A DNA stretch of 30,211 nt, from NCBI GenBank assembly GCA_003427395.1, contig BFEA01000447.1, positions 145,617 through 175,827 of the forward strand. The letters are read 5' to 3'. Shown piece after piece: positions 1-8,739 of this stretch. Source of the stretch: Chara braunii (lineage: Eukaryota; Streptophyta; Charophyceae; Charales; Characeae). Each line of letters starts with the position of its first letter. Position 1 is the first letter of the stretch. The translations under genes were made by a program, and so were the position numbers. Below the pieces are notes generated by a model. It had not been told where the DNA came from. It did no database searches and saw nothing but the letters and a program-made list of their open reading frames with translations.

Positions 1-16
1 AAAAAAAAAAAAAAAA

Positions 17-640
17 CAAAAGGTCGTGGTAGCGGGAAACGACAAACTTCGAAGGGGAACGAAAACCAACGACAGAACAGAGGACGAATTGGCGCGGCAT
101 TTATTTCACGATCTTAAATATTTTTTTAATTTTTTAAAATATTTTTCATAGAAAGATCACAACCCAATCTACAGACCTATCAATTTTCAGATTTGTGGAG
201 TCATCCTTTTGAGCGCGAAAATTCACGGAAGTTGGGGTACTTTTCCCGTTGGCCGTCACATGATACAGCAACAAAAAAACCCAAAAAATGAATATAGGAT
301 GAATTGGCGCGGCGTTTATTTTACGATCTTAAATATTTTTTTAATTCTTTTAAATATTCTTCGTAGAAAGATCACGACCCACTCTACAGGCCTGTCAATT
401 TTCAGAGTTGTGGAGTTATCCTTCTGAGCGTAAAAAATCGCGGAAGTCGGGGTACTTTTCCCGTTGGCCAACACGTGCAAGAATGACAAAAATGGACAGT
501 GCAACTAAACGGCGCGACATTTATTTCACGGTCCAATTTTTTTTATTTATTTTTTGATATTTTTCCTAGAAAGATCACAACCTAATCTACAGGATCTCAA
601 ATTTTCAGAGTTTTTCCTCAATTCGTCTGAGCGCGAAAAA
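17..640. repeat. Outer satellite, about 205-216 bp monomers (left arm)
   Basis: Three degenerate tandem monomers. The marker GGCGCG starts at 91, 306 and 511, giving spacings of 215 and 205. Each monomer also carries GGTACTTTTCCCGTTGGCC, an A/T-rich stretch, AGAAAGATCACAACC and GAGCGCGAAAA. The same monomers occur in reverse complement at 29040-29830. Bases 1-16 are a poly(A) run cut by the window edge. The short ORFs here are not conserved between monomers and are not called. Confidence 0.85.
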
Positions 641-654
641 TCGCCAGATTCGGT

Positions 655-800
655 GCTTGAAAATTGCAGGACTGGACCCGCCTCCCACACTGTGCAACGT
701 TAGGGTTTGGACACACAGGCACATTCTAACCTGTCAGCTGCCTGACGTTGGATACACTTCAAAAAGAAGCAGTCCCCAAAACCACATAGGGACCCAATCC
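655..800. repeat. Conserved outer-arm block (left copy)
   Basis: This stretch, beginning TTGAAAATTGCAGGACTGG, matches the reverse complement of about 28890-29030 with only scattered substitutions, close to 88 percent by eye. It links the satellite to the tRNA-like segment in both arms. No coding potential is visible. Confidence 0.8.
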
Positions 801-870
801 ACCTGTGTGGTTAGGGCAGTTGCATATTTCAAATTTGTGCGTGGGTTCAAAACCCAATAACGACTATTGA
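798..870 (+). repeat. tRNA-related SINE-like head (left arm)
   Basis: A box-B-like sequence, GTTCAAAAC at 845-853, fits the pol III consensus GWTCRANNC and sits in GGGTTCAAAACCC, which can form a T-arm-like stem. A degraded box A (CCTGTGTGGTTAGGGC) lies about 30 bases upstream. The right-arm partner on the minus strand (28805-28890) has a better box A. The segment is followed by a GT microsatellite in both arms, as a SINE body or tail might be. It is not a functional tRNA: the acceptor and anticodon arms are not recognisable. Confidence 0.5.
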
Positions 871-892
871 TAGCAAACTTCAAAATATTAAT

Positions 893-1130
893 ATGTGTGT
901 GTGTGTGCGTGCGTGTGTGTGGGGTGGGGTGGGGTGCAGGTGCAGGTGCACGTGGGTGTGGGTGTGTGTATGTGTGTGTGTGTGTGTGCGGTGGGGTGGG
1001 GTGTGTGTGCAGGTGCAGGTGGGTGGGTGTGTGTGTATGTGGTGGGGTGGGGTGGGGTGCAGGTGTGAGGGGTGGGTGGAACACACCCACTGTGTGGGGG
1101 GCGGGGGTGGGGGTCTGAGGGTGGAGGTGG
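893..1130. repeat. GT/GGGGT microsatellite and G-rich tract
   Basis: Runs of (GT)n alternate with GGTGGGGTGGGGT and GCAGGTGCAGGT units. The strand is strongly G-rich with many G3-G4 runs, so G-quadruplex formation is possible. Long His/Pro/Thr or Cys/Val ORFs across it are produced by the repeat. The right arm has the complementary CA/CCCGC tract at 28680-28770. Confidence 0.9.
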
Positions 1131-1185
1131 GTCACTGTCTGCGGCGCACCCGCCACCCCGCTTCCTTTTGTCAGCGCCGGCGCTT

Positions 1186-1610
1186 GGCGCCAAAACGACA
1201 CGCCGACCAGGAGACAAAACGAACAAAGAAAATGAAAACGAATTAAAGAATAACGAAAATGTAACTCGCCAAAACGACACGCCGACCAGGACACAAAAAG
1301 AAAAACGAAAAGAAGAAAACAACACGCCCCCCCCCCCCTAAAAAAAAAAAAAAAAGGATGCACGCTTATCCACGGTGGGCAGTTCGAGATATTCCCTCGC
1401 ATCGACGCTCGCCGCCGCTCCGCCCCTTGGGCGCGCTCTCTCGTTTTCTGGCGCGTTGTGAACATTTCGGTACGCCCGTCACTCTGCCCGCCCCCCCGCC
1501 CTCGATTGCCTCCATCTGCCGGCCCGCAGCAAAACTTCACCCCCAAGTACGACGCGGAGCGGACCATAGACCTCTCCCCGCGGCCAATGCTGCTTAAGGG
1601 GTAGGATATG
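1186..1610. repeat. Arm block B (left): A-rich stretch and GC-rich conserved block
   Basis: GCCAAAACGACACGCCGACC occurs twice, near 1189 and 1269, as an 80-bp tandem duplication. It is followed by a C run and an A run at about 1326-1356. From 1398 to 1475 the sequence matches the reverse complement of 28298-28380 at about 67 of 77 bases by eye. The phrase GCGGCCAATGC near 1580 pairs with GCATTGGCCGC near 28190. No gene is evident. Confidence 0.75.
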
Positions 1611-1930
1611 AGCGCAGACAGTCAAATCCAAAGTCCGAATCACCAAACATATATGCAATCACATAAAAGATTCAACCAAAAATCCATGCACTACACGGGG
1701 TCAACTTCAACCATTCTCTGCACTCACACCCCTTGCTTTTAGTCATACAAGCCTCACTCTTTGTGCAACCCTTGAAATAAAATACTCAGTATTTTTCTTT
1801 AAATGGTCATTCAAAATAAAGTGCGGGCGAAAACACAACAAAACAGTTCAAATCACAAGGCTAAAGCCTTTAGGTTGAGTGGCAAGAATGGATTGGAGTT
1901 GAATCGTAAACCGATGAATCGGCAGCCGAT

Positions 1931-1949
1931 CTGTTATCAGTGATAACAG
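1931..1949. promoter_or_regulatory. 19-bp palindrome in retroelement leader (left)
   Basis: CTGTTATCAGTGATAACAG is a perfect palindrome around one central base. The same palindrome, with the other central base, is kept at 22456-22474. Both lie about 250-255 bases from the primer-binding-site-like sequence. A role in genome dimerisation or protein binding is inference only. Confidence 0.5.
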
Positions 1950-2182
1950 AAGATGATCCTCATAGGATCAAGCTGAATCTAAGCCCAAATCCTGAATCAA
2001 TCAATCAAGAAGACTTGTAACACAAGACATGTCAATCCCCAAGCTAAAATCATAAGTGTATGGAGAATACAGCTCCATAACACATTCTCACCCAAGATTC
2101 TTCTACAAGCTAAGCCTAAGCTTGTCTCTAAGTCAGTGCCCAAAGAAAGGTAGACCCTGGCAAAATCTCCTTTATACAGAGT

Positions 2183-2200
2183 GGATCACCAGAATCGCCA
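2183..2200 (-). promoter_or_regulatory. Primer-binding-site-like sequence (left LTR)
   Basis: On the minus strand the sequence TGGCGATTCTGGTGATCC follows the LTR end (…GACA) after two bases. A start of TGG fits pairing with a tRNA 3'-CCA end. It resembles the TGGCGACTC-type sites of plant Tat/Ogre elements. The right copy at 22202 reads TGGCGACTCTGACGGTCC, so the two have drifted. Confidence 0.55.
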
Positions 2201-2221
2201 CCTGTCAAAATATATTTTATG

Positions 2222-2760
2222 TCCTCTTAAACTAAGAAAATTTCGGCAGCGCCTCCCGTAGGAGAAGTGTCTTTCCAGAATTTATAATAAGTCAAATATG
2301 ATAACAAAAATCAAACCTTAATTATGGAAAGTCAAATTTTGTTCAACTCCCTGAATTAGTAAAAATTTGGGCAACACTTCCTTTAGAAAGGTAGATTTCC
2401 CAGATTTACACTAAGTCAGATATGAACCTTGAGCAAAATATGAGTTCAAAAAATGTAAAATTCAACTAACTCCTTAGATTTGTAGAAATTTCGGCAGCGC
2501 TTCCCGTAGAGAAAGTGTTATTTCAATATTTATACAAAGCTAAGTTCAGAATATAAAGTGACTTTGACTTTTCAAGGTCTAATTTTGTCCGACTCCCTGA
2601 ATTAGGAAAAATTTGGACAGCACTCCCTTTAGAAAAGGAGGTGTTCCAAATTTTTACTAAGCCAAAACGTCAGAAAAGTTGGACCCTGAAAATGACAAAA
2701 TCTTACTAACTCCTTGGTTTTGTAGAAATTTCGGCAGCGCTTCCCGTAGAGAAAGTGACT
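2222..2760 (-). repeat. Alternating A/B tandem repeat inside LTR (left, five units)
   Basis: Five units about 122 bp apart alternate between an A type (TTCGGCAGCGCTTCCCGTAG) and a B type (TTTGGACAGCACTCCCTTTA), so the true period is a dimer of about 245 bp. Units begin near 2230, 2355, 2478, 2600 and 2722. The right LTR keeps five units in the same phase at 21640-22190. Confidence 0.85.
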
Positions 2761-3070
2761 TACCAAGATTTATACAAACCCAAGTATAACAAAAGATCCC
2801 AGAAAATGCAAAAATTTATCTCAGTAAAAAAAAACTTAGCTCAGAAAATGCAGGAATTGAAACTAACTCCTACGGCTCTAGCATGTGGCGAGCAACTAAA
2901 GCAACTACCTACCAAACTGAAACTCAGACTAAATAGTAGTCGTACTCAGTCACATGCTGGCCAAACCACAAAGGTAAGTACTTTCACCATCCCCAAGTCA
3001 ACCTGGACAAACAATAGTTCGTAATCTTTCAATGATTTATCCCTTTATACCCGGCTTACATAAGGCATAA

Positions 3071-3893
3071 AGTCAGGCCACCCAAACTTATGGGACATGC
3101 CTGACCCAGCCATCGAGTATACACAGAACAGAGGGCACAACTACTTCTCTCTTCTTTGGGCATATGACTAGGCAATTCTAGTCGCCCTGAACTGTTTAAA
3201 TATCCCATCTTTATATAATTGTTTGTACTTAGTCTTTTGAGGTAACATATAACTGAACTGATCAACTTAGTTCAAGGCCCAGCCCACCGCTTCTTACCAC
3301 CAGTTTATTCTTAGTTCATACTCTTTTAAGTTCGTGATAGGGCTATAGTCAGACCACCCAAACTTATGGGACCCTATCTGACTAGCCTGTTCATAAGTAA
3401 TATAGTAATAAAATGTAACCAAATTATAACCTTCTGGTTCCAGCTTGTGCGAGGCGTTGGACCAAAGACCACCCAAACTTATGGAACATGTCTTGGGGCT
3501 CAGCCTGGTTCAATTCTCTCAAAGCTTAAGTAAGAAGAGGCTGAGCCACCCAAACTTATGGAACATGCTCAGACCTCCTCGTTCATGAACTAAAGAAACT
3601 GACAACAACCCAAAGTAAACAAGGCGACCAAGCCACCCAAACTTATGGAACATGCTTGGTCCCTGAAAAGGCAATCACATTCAGCCCTCACAAGCCAGAG
3701 CAACCAGACCACCTAAACTTATAGAATGACATGACTCTCCATGCAATTCCACAGCACTAAGTCTCCCCAAACTTATGGGGACTTCCCAGCCTCCAGCAAT
3801 CAGACCACCCAAACTTATGAAATGGTCTGATGCTTCAAGCAATCCAAAACAAACACAGCACTGGGCCTTCCCAAACTTATGGAACTGGCCCAG
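3071..3893 (-). repeat. Array of hairpins with conserved loop core (left LTR)
   Basis: The core CCCAAACTTATGG recurs nine times, near 3085, 3360, 3475, 3552, 3642, 3717, 3770, 3812 and 3874, at irregular spacing. Most copies are flanked by perfectly complementary bases that differ from copy to copy: GTCAGGC/GCCTGAC, TAGTCAGA/TCTGACTA, CCAAAGAC/GTCTTGG (one bulge), CTGAGC/GCTCAG, GACCAAGC/GCTTGGTC, ATCAGACCA/TGGTCTGAT and CTGGGCC/GGCCCAG. The loop is 15-20 bases. The copy near 3717 has a decayed stem. The pattern is that of a structured element, not of simple tandem amplification. Confidence 0.85.
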
Positions 3894-4389
3894 CCTTTGG
3901 TTGACCCAATCAGACTCATGCAATACAACCTTTCTCCCATCCTCCTCCAGATGCAACCCCACAGTCTGCTTTCAACCAAACAACAAAACTGAAACTGAGA
4001 TTTTTACATGCATTCTTTTATTTAATATGACTTATATCCTGAAAGTCAAACCCAAAGTCAACGATAAGATACATGCAATATACTCAGTCAAAACACAACA
4101 GGTAGTACAGATAGGGGCTATAACTGGGTATATAGAGGGAGATGGGTGGTTACCTCTTAGTTCCCTGCCTCCAGAACTCCTCCTATGTTCCGTCAGAGCT
4201 CCTGCAATCGGTGGGTTGACTCCCCACGAAGTCTTGCTGCGGTCCTACGGGTTGCAATCCCGCCTGCGGCCTTCCTCTCTGAACAGGATTAGACTGAGAG
4301 TAAGAAGGGCAGAAGGAGGGGTTTCAGACGCTCGAGATACAAGAGGGGGACAACTCAACTCCCAGGAGAGGGCCTTGTTATCTTCCATC

Positions 4390-5430
4390 GTTTGAGGGCC
4401 CCGTAATGGCAGCCAAAAGGTATGCCGCAACTTGGTCAACTGTAATCAAATTGTCTGTTGTTGACTTTCTGACGAACTTCCAAATCACAGCGAGGACCTC
4501 AAGTATGTTGACTACACGTGGACTTGCGACTCCGTGGCTCGCCTCCAACTATTTTGTCTAACAACCTGCCACCCAGTAGCTAAATCTGCAATTTTTCGAT
4601 TGTCCTGCTGCTACTTCGACCTACGGAATGATCAGGGTATCGGCAGGTAAGTAAGCTTGCATCGCACAGCCTGCATAAAGTCAAACATCGTTCCCCGAAG
4701 AAAGGCCACAACACCAGTTTTAAGCTCAATACTGCCACACTGTGTTTTGACAGCAACACCACGACAACACCATCGTTGTGTAATCGCAGGTAGAGCCTGA
4801 ATGCCTTCTATAGCAACAACCAACTACTCAATCTTAGCAGCAGCACTCGCTCCTAGCAGTTGCAGCGCCAGCTCATAACACGCCACAGCCAGCACCAACC
4901 ATGGGTCCTTGTTGTGTTCGACTCCTACAAGTCATTCAACCAATCAAGAATGACCATGTACCACCCCTCATAGAATCAAGAAAGAACCTTCAATCTGTCA
5001 ACCCTTGCTTGTTCGCTGATTAGTCGTCCAACAGTCTTTCCACAAAACTAGTCATGAGGAGAGCTCCTCGTGTAACTTACTTAGCAGGCTGAAGTCTCGT
5101 CCGTTATCTGAATTAGTAAGAGAAGTCACTCCCCTGAATAGGAACGGCCAAGCACGTACAGAGGTAGAGAGGGGCGGCCTCCTCCGATAAGATGAACAAG
5201 ATCAGAATGACTCTTCCGATAGGACATGGCCGATATATGGCCAGTATTTTCCCCAGTTCGGTCTGTAGCTGAGCCACCGTTTCACCCTGCACCGCCAGCT
5301 CCAAGGTAGGTGTTCCCTCGCTCCATACTCCTTTTCGTTTTCTCTCTCCTTCACATGCTGCCCCGTTCGATCAATGCCACGCTCAGCCGTGATCGGAGTC
5401 CTACTTTGAACGCAGTGTGGCACCCCTAGG
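4390..5430 (-). pseudogene. Decayed coding stretch, unrecognised (left-arm insertion)
   Basis: I do not recognise this sequence. Minus-strand frames with protein-like composition follow one another with frameshifts. About 5202-5423 is hydrophilic. About 5113-5304 includes ETVAQLQTELGKIL, which could form a short coiled coil. About 4632-4823 starts MVVAIEGIQALPAITQRW. About 4400-4530 includes ITVDQVAAYLLAAI. The stretch lies just upstream, in minus-strand sense, of the left LTR and has no counterpart beside the right LTR, so it is an insertion or a loss on the other side. A gag-like retroelement origin is a guess. No motif proves it. Confidence 0.3.
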
Positions 5431-5639
5431 CCAATGGGTAAGCCTCAAACCTTGTGGCTAGCCTCACACTACTTTTATGGCAAGACGTGCAACCGAAATG
5501 GGTCTTCTTCTGGAATCCAGAAAAGCACAAGCCGACTTCCATGTTGCGATCAACCCGAAAAAAACAAGCACAAGAAGCGCAACGATTTTTCAATGAGCAT
5601 AACAATAAAATAATAATAATAAAAAAAAGAAAATAACAT

Positions 5640-6360
5640 AACTGAATCTACCCCCACACGATGGGAAAATACATCTCTGTTTTCACTCCCCTTTTCCACG
5701 CAGATCCTACTCCTCGTGGAAGCTACACTGTTGCTTCAAACAAGGAGCTGATACGACTATCTCATCTAGAGCACCTCAAAACCCCCGACTTAAACACTCA
5801 ACTCGCTCAATTTCCTCAAAGAGTCGAGTGGGTTATGCCTTCCTACTCCCGCCACATCTTCATGCTCCGACACCACCGCGCAGCCTGTACCTTTCTCAAC
5901 ACAAAAACTAACACCCCTCTCCTAAATCGGACTACTTCAACTAACTCGCAGTACTTTAAAACCTCGTCTTAGCATCTTTACTCACTCGATTTTATGCAGA
6001 ATCGAGTGAGTTATTTTCCATTTCTTTCTTCTGTCATAGCCAGCTTTCGCCATCCCCGCGCAACACTTTTCTTTCTAACTCTTCTTTGACTAATTTATCA
6101 TTAAAACTAACCTTGGATTTGAGGTCGCCTGCCCCCCAAACCCCAACTACGGATCTTTCCTCGCTTGATTTCATAGAGAATCGGTCGATCTTTAGTGTTT
6201 ATCTGCTTCCTCCATAGTTGTCTCCGAGAACCTCCGCGCAACCCATTTTCTGCTAACCTCCTCTTCTACTTACTTTCTTATAAAACTAACCTTATCACTT
6301 GATTCGCCCTGTCCGGAAGCCTCGGAATCCCATCCTACTTTGCTAAAGATGGTTCAGGAT
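5640..6360. repeat. Tandem repeat of about 170 bp with hairpins (left)
   Basis: Units spaced about 168-172 bp carry a short inverted repeat near 5808-5848, 5980-6011, 6165-6190 and, very weakly, 6340. The best is CTCACTCGATT (5981-5991) with AATCGAGTGAG (6000-6010), an 11-bp stem on an 8-base loop. Between hairpins recur CCCCGCGCA and AAAACTAACC phrases. A related array lies in reverse orientation at 19140-20220. ORFs through the region are not conserved between units. Confidence 0.6.
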
Positions 6361-7500
6361 TGATGGAGTTATGACAACTCCTCTCTCCATCTCCTTCATT
6401 CCCCATTGCGCCTCGGTTCGACCTTCTACCACCTCTTTTCCTGAACGTATCTGGCGCAGAAACCCCGTCAGATTCATTCCTCACTTTCCACTGCCATTCT
6501 GCTTCCCGTCTGCAACTAAACACAACCCCCCTTTTCCCTTTCCCCGACTAACACTTCGCCTTTCCCCGACTAACACTGCTCTGCCCTGTCCCCGCTCGTC
6601 GCTCCTCGTCCGCTGTACTAGCCCCAGCGCACCTCCGTTCTTCTTTCACTCCCCTGCCGCACCCAGCACGTATCACACGCTGGCTCTCTCGCACTGGCCC
6701 GCGCTATCTCCGCCCTCGTCGCGCATGCACCCTGAGCGCTTTTCCGTCTGGGTTCGCTCCACTACTTCACCTTCCCCCCCTCCTCGCTTTTACTCGTCGT
6801 TCCTCCTCCCAATCTTAGCGCTTGATACCCATCACCTCTCTCTACATTCCTAGCGCCCATCCGACAACAGCTCCTGTTTTGCCAAGGAGTTCTTCCAAGG
6901 GGACCGGTCGGTAGCTAGTTCAAGCAGTCCTTAGCTCTTCAGAGGGAACCAGCCGATAGCTAGTTCAGATTATCCTCCGCTCCTACACCTAAGTCTAATG
7001 ATTGATTTGCCCGTAGTACCGCCACAGCGGCCTAGGCCCAACTCCGACAGCAGCTCGCACTCGCCACCACTACGAGCCTTCCCACAGTCTTCTGCCATTT
7101 CGCTGCGTCGCTCCCCCTGCGCTCCCTAACTTTCACTGTGCCTATAGCCTAGACCTCTACAAGGTAGACCCCTGCGCAGCTCTCGGTAGTAGCACCAAAT
7201 ATTACAGTGAGGACTTTGAAGTCCGAAGTGGTTAAGGGCTCCACACCCCGTTGTGGTACCTGACCTACAGCCCCTGCTGTTGCGGCCCGAACTACCCCAC
7301 CTAAGCACAACTCGCCATGAGAAAGAGAAAGATTAAACACAATGGAACCAAAAAGTAGAAGAAGATGCCTTGAGTATTAATATCACGGTGTACAACATCT
7401 TCCCCTCCGTCATCCCGTAACAGAGTTACGAAAACTCAACCCTTCCACTCAATACACCACTCAGATTGAGGATTTACTACTGTAGGACATATGCTTAAAT
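6361..7500. other. Pyrimidine-rich stretch, no gene seen
   Basis: From about 6370 to 6850 the plus strand is strongly C/T-rich. The 160-codon frame there is Pro/Ser/Phe-rich as base composition dictates, and no repeat or partner supports it. GAACCAGCCGATAGCTAGTTC-like phrases recur near 6905 and 6950. Around 7190-7290 there is a weak tRNA-like phrase (CCGAAGTGGTTAAGGGC) without a good box B. I see nothing else. Confidence 0.4.
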
Positions 7501-7768
7501 ATCCGAAAATTCAGGAACTTGCCCTCCTACTTCCTACGCGTCGGTACTTACCCGAGCTTAAGCTTAGAAAAAATGAACCTGTACGGGTTCCATGATCCTG
7601 ACCAGATACCATCAAAATTAAAGAATTCTAAGTTCCATACATGCCAGGCGACCCACACTCATAGTGTATGGGGCCTGATAACCGGTTGTGTACATGCCGA
7701 TGAATCTTTCATAAAATATTCGCTGGAGAATTCTGAAAAAGTAGTTTGTTCACATCGAAGACGTTGAA

Positions 7769-8187
7769 CTAAATCTTCAGAGGATTGAATTCAAGATTGT
7801 CGAGGTCACAAAAAAGTTCTTCCTGAATTAGATCAGTACCAGGACTATGATTCCTGGCAGATGCATACACCAGTAAGATGCATATGGCCGCGACGGCCAA
7901 CTCAATACATATCAAAAAATGAACTCGCAGTAAAACCCGTTTTTCCACGGTTTCCTGCTGTGTGAAGCCTTGTCCAGTAAGTGTCAAAAAACCATGAGAA
8001 ACCCGTTTAACACGAGTTTACGAGGAGCCACCATATGCCCCGTTCTGCAGAGGGAGTCATCGAAGGATATCTTCTGACATGAAGATCGTCGATAGCGCCG
8101 ATCAATAGACCAGCCTCACGAAAGTATGATTTCCACAATTTCCTGAATCTTGACCCAGAACTGGTTGTTATTATCCCGGCGCTGCAT
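7769..8187 (-). pseudogene. Probable 3' part of the YVDD retroelement, decayed
   Basis: This segment continues downstream, on the minus strand, of the reverse-transcriptase frame that ends at 8188. Several short frames with stops are present. The longest (7769-7987) has a hydrophobic stretch around IELAVAAICILLVYA. I see no GIY-YIG or other endonuclease motif. It has no partner in the right arm and is assigned to the element by position only. Confidence 0.3.
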
Positions 8188-8738
8188 TCATCTTAGTCCA
8201 GACACGACGATCTTGCTGTCGTACCTGAGTTTACTGATCTCAACAGCCAGTGTGAGCACGCCAAGGCAGGTCATCCCTATGTCATTACAGTTCTCGGAGA
8301 TTCGAAGGATAGTGTTGGCCACCGTGGCGAATTTGGCAGATTTATGTCCAAAGGAAGCCGGGTTCTTATAAGTCTGAAACCTCAGTTCCTCGGATCCCCA
8401 AATTGAATCACGGTTCTTAAATTTGTGAGCAGTAATTACGGTTTTATCGACTTCAGCAACAATCATCCTTGTTTCCAAAAAATCGAGTATCCCTGTTCCA
8501 GAATCGGTTCTTTCCAATGTAAGTTCCTTAGGATAACATTGCAAGATCTTATCAAGGCGGTTGTTAGCACTCTCCATTCCTGCCGGGTTGTTTTTCTCAA
8601 AGAAAGAAAACAGCAATAGATCGTCAACATACCTCTTCCCAATGATGAATTTAGCATCTGCCCCTAGAGCCATGATGAAGTTGTACTCTGAGAACATGCA
8701 CATCACACAAGCTAATGACAACTCGTCATGTCCCCGGC
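8188..8738 (-). pseudogene. Reverse transcriptase fragment with YVDD box (Penelope-like or related)
   Basis: A 177-codon open frame contains KRYVDDLLLF, with the catalytic YVDD at about residues 31-34. Upstream is LSLACVMCMFSEYNF, which fits the segment between RT motif B and the catalytic box. Downstream are GILDFLETRM and RFQTYKNPASFGHKSAKF, in the order LD-then-YxNPxS seen in Penelope-like RTs. LINE and gypsy RTs normally read (F/Y)ADD or YxDD in different contexts, and this is clearly a different family from the LINE pieces elsewhere in the window. The finger and palm N-terminal part is missing. The break near 8738 coincides with the start of arm block E, and the in-frame first codon is TTG. 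The family assignment is moderate; that it is an RT is fairly secure. Confidence 0.7.
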
Positions 8739-8739
8739 C

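Larger units (their letters stand above)
1614..2202 (-). mobile_element. LTR-retrotransposon leader, truncated (left copy)
   Basis: Reading on the minus strand, this is about 590 bases directly downstream of the LTR and the primer-binding-site-like sequence. It matches the plus-strand leader at 22202-22795 along its length. It contains the 19-base palindrome CTGTTATCAGTGATAACAG (1931-1949) and a GATCCT/AGGATC hairpin beside it. No gag or pol frame follows: homology to the other leader ends near 1614, where block B begins. Confidence 0.6.
2203..4095 (-). mobile_element. Long terminal repeat, about 1.89 kb (left copy)
   Basis: On the minus strand the segment starts TGTTTTGACTGAG (4095 downward) and ends …GACA (2203), the TG…CA form of LTRs, and is followed by a primer-binding-site-like sequence. 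The plus-strand homologue is 20221-22199 (1,979 bp). Homology stops abruptly at the TG end in both copies, which supports it as a true element edge. Inside are the hairpin-core array (3071-3893) and a tandem array of 122-127 bp units (2222-2760). No protein is encoded. No complete partner LTR in the same orientation lies in the window, so the element is incomplete. Confidence 0.65.

Noticed and set aside
734-1567. 277-codon minus-strand frame rich in His, Pro and Thr
   Set aside because: It is produced by the CA/CCCAC microsatellite read as codons, and frames do not persist in the right-arm copy.
1931-1949. Bacterial-type operator
   Set aside because: The palindrome looks operator-like, but it sits in a retroelement leader with no repressor or bacterial context.
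3071-3893. CRISPR-like array
   Set aside because: The conserved core is short, spacing is irregular (42-275 bp), the flanks are self-complementary and not unique spacers, and there are no cas genes in a eukaryotic repeat setting.
3775-4395. 206-codon plus-strand frame across the LTR edge
   Set aside because: It runs antisense through the hairpin array and the LTR boundary, and the right LTR does not keep it.
6371-6853. 160-codon plus-strand frame
   Set aside because: The strand is C/T-rich, giving a Pro/Ser/Phe sequence by composition. No motif and no conserved partner.
7190-7300. tRNA gene or SINE head
   Set aside because: There is a box-A-like phrase, but the expected box B lacks the TTC core and no cloverleaf can be drawn.
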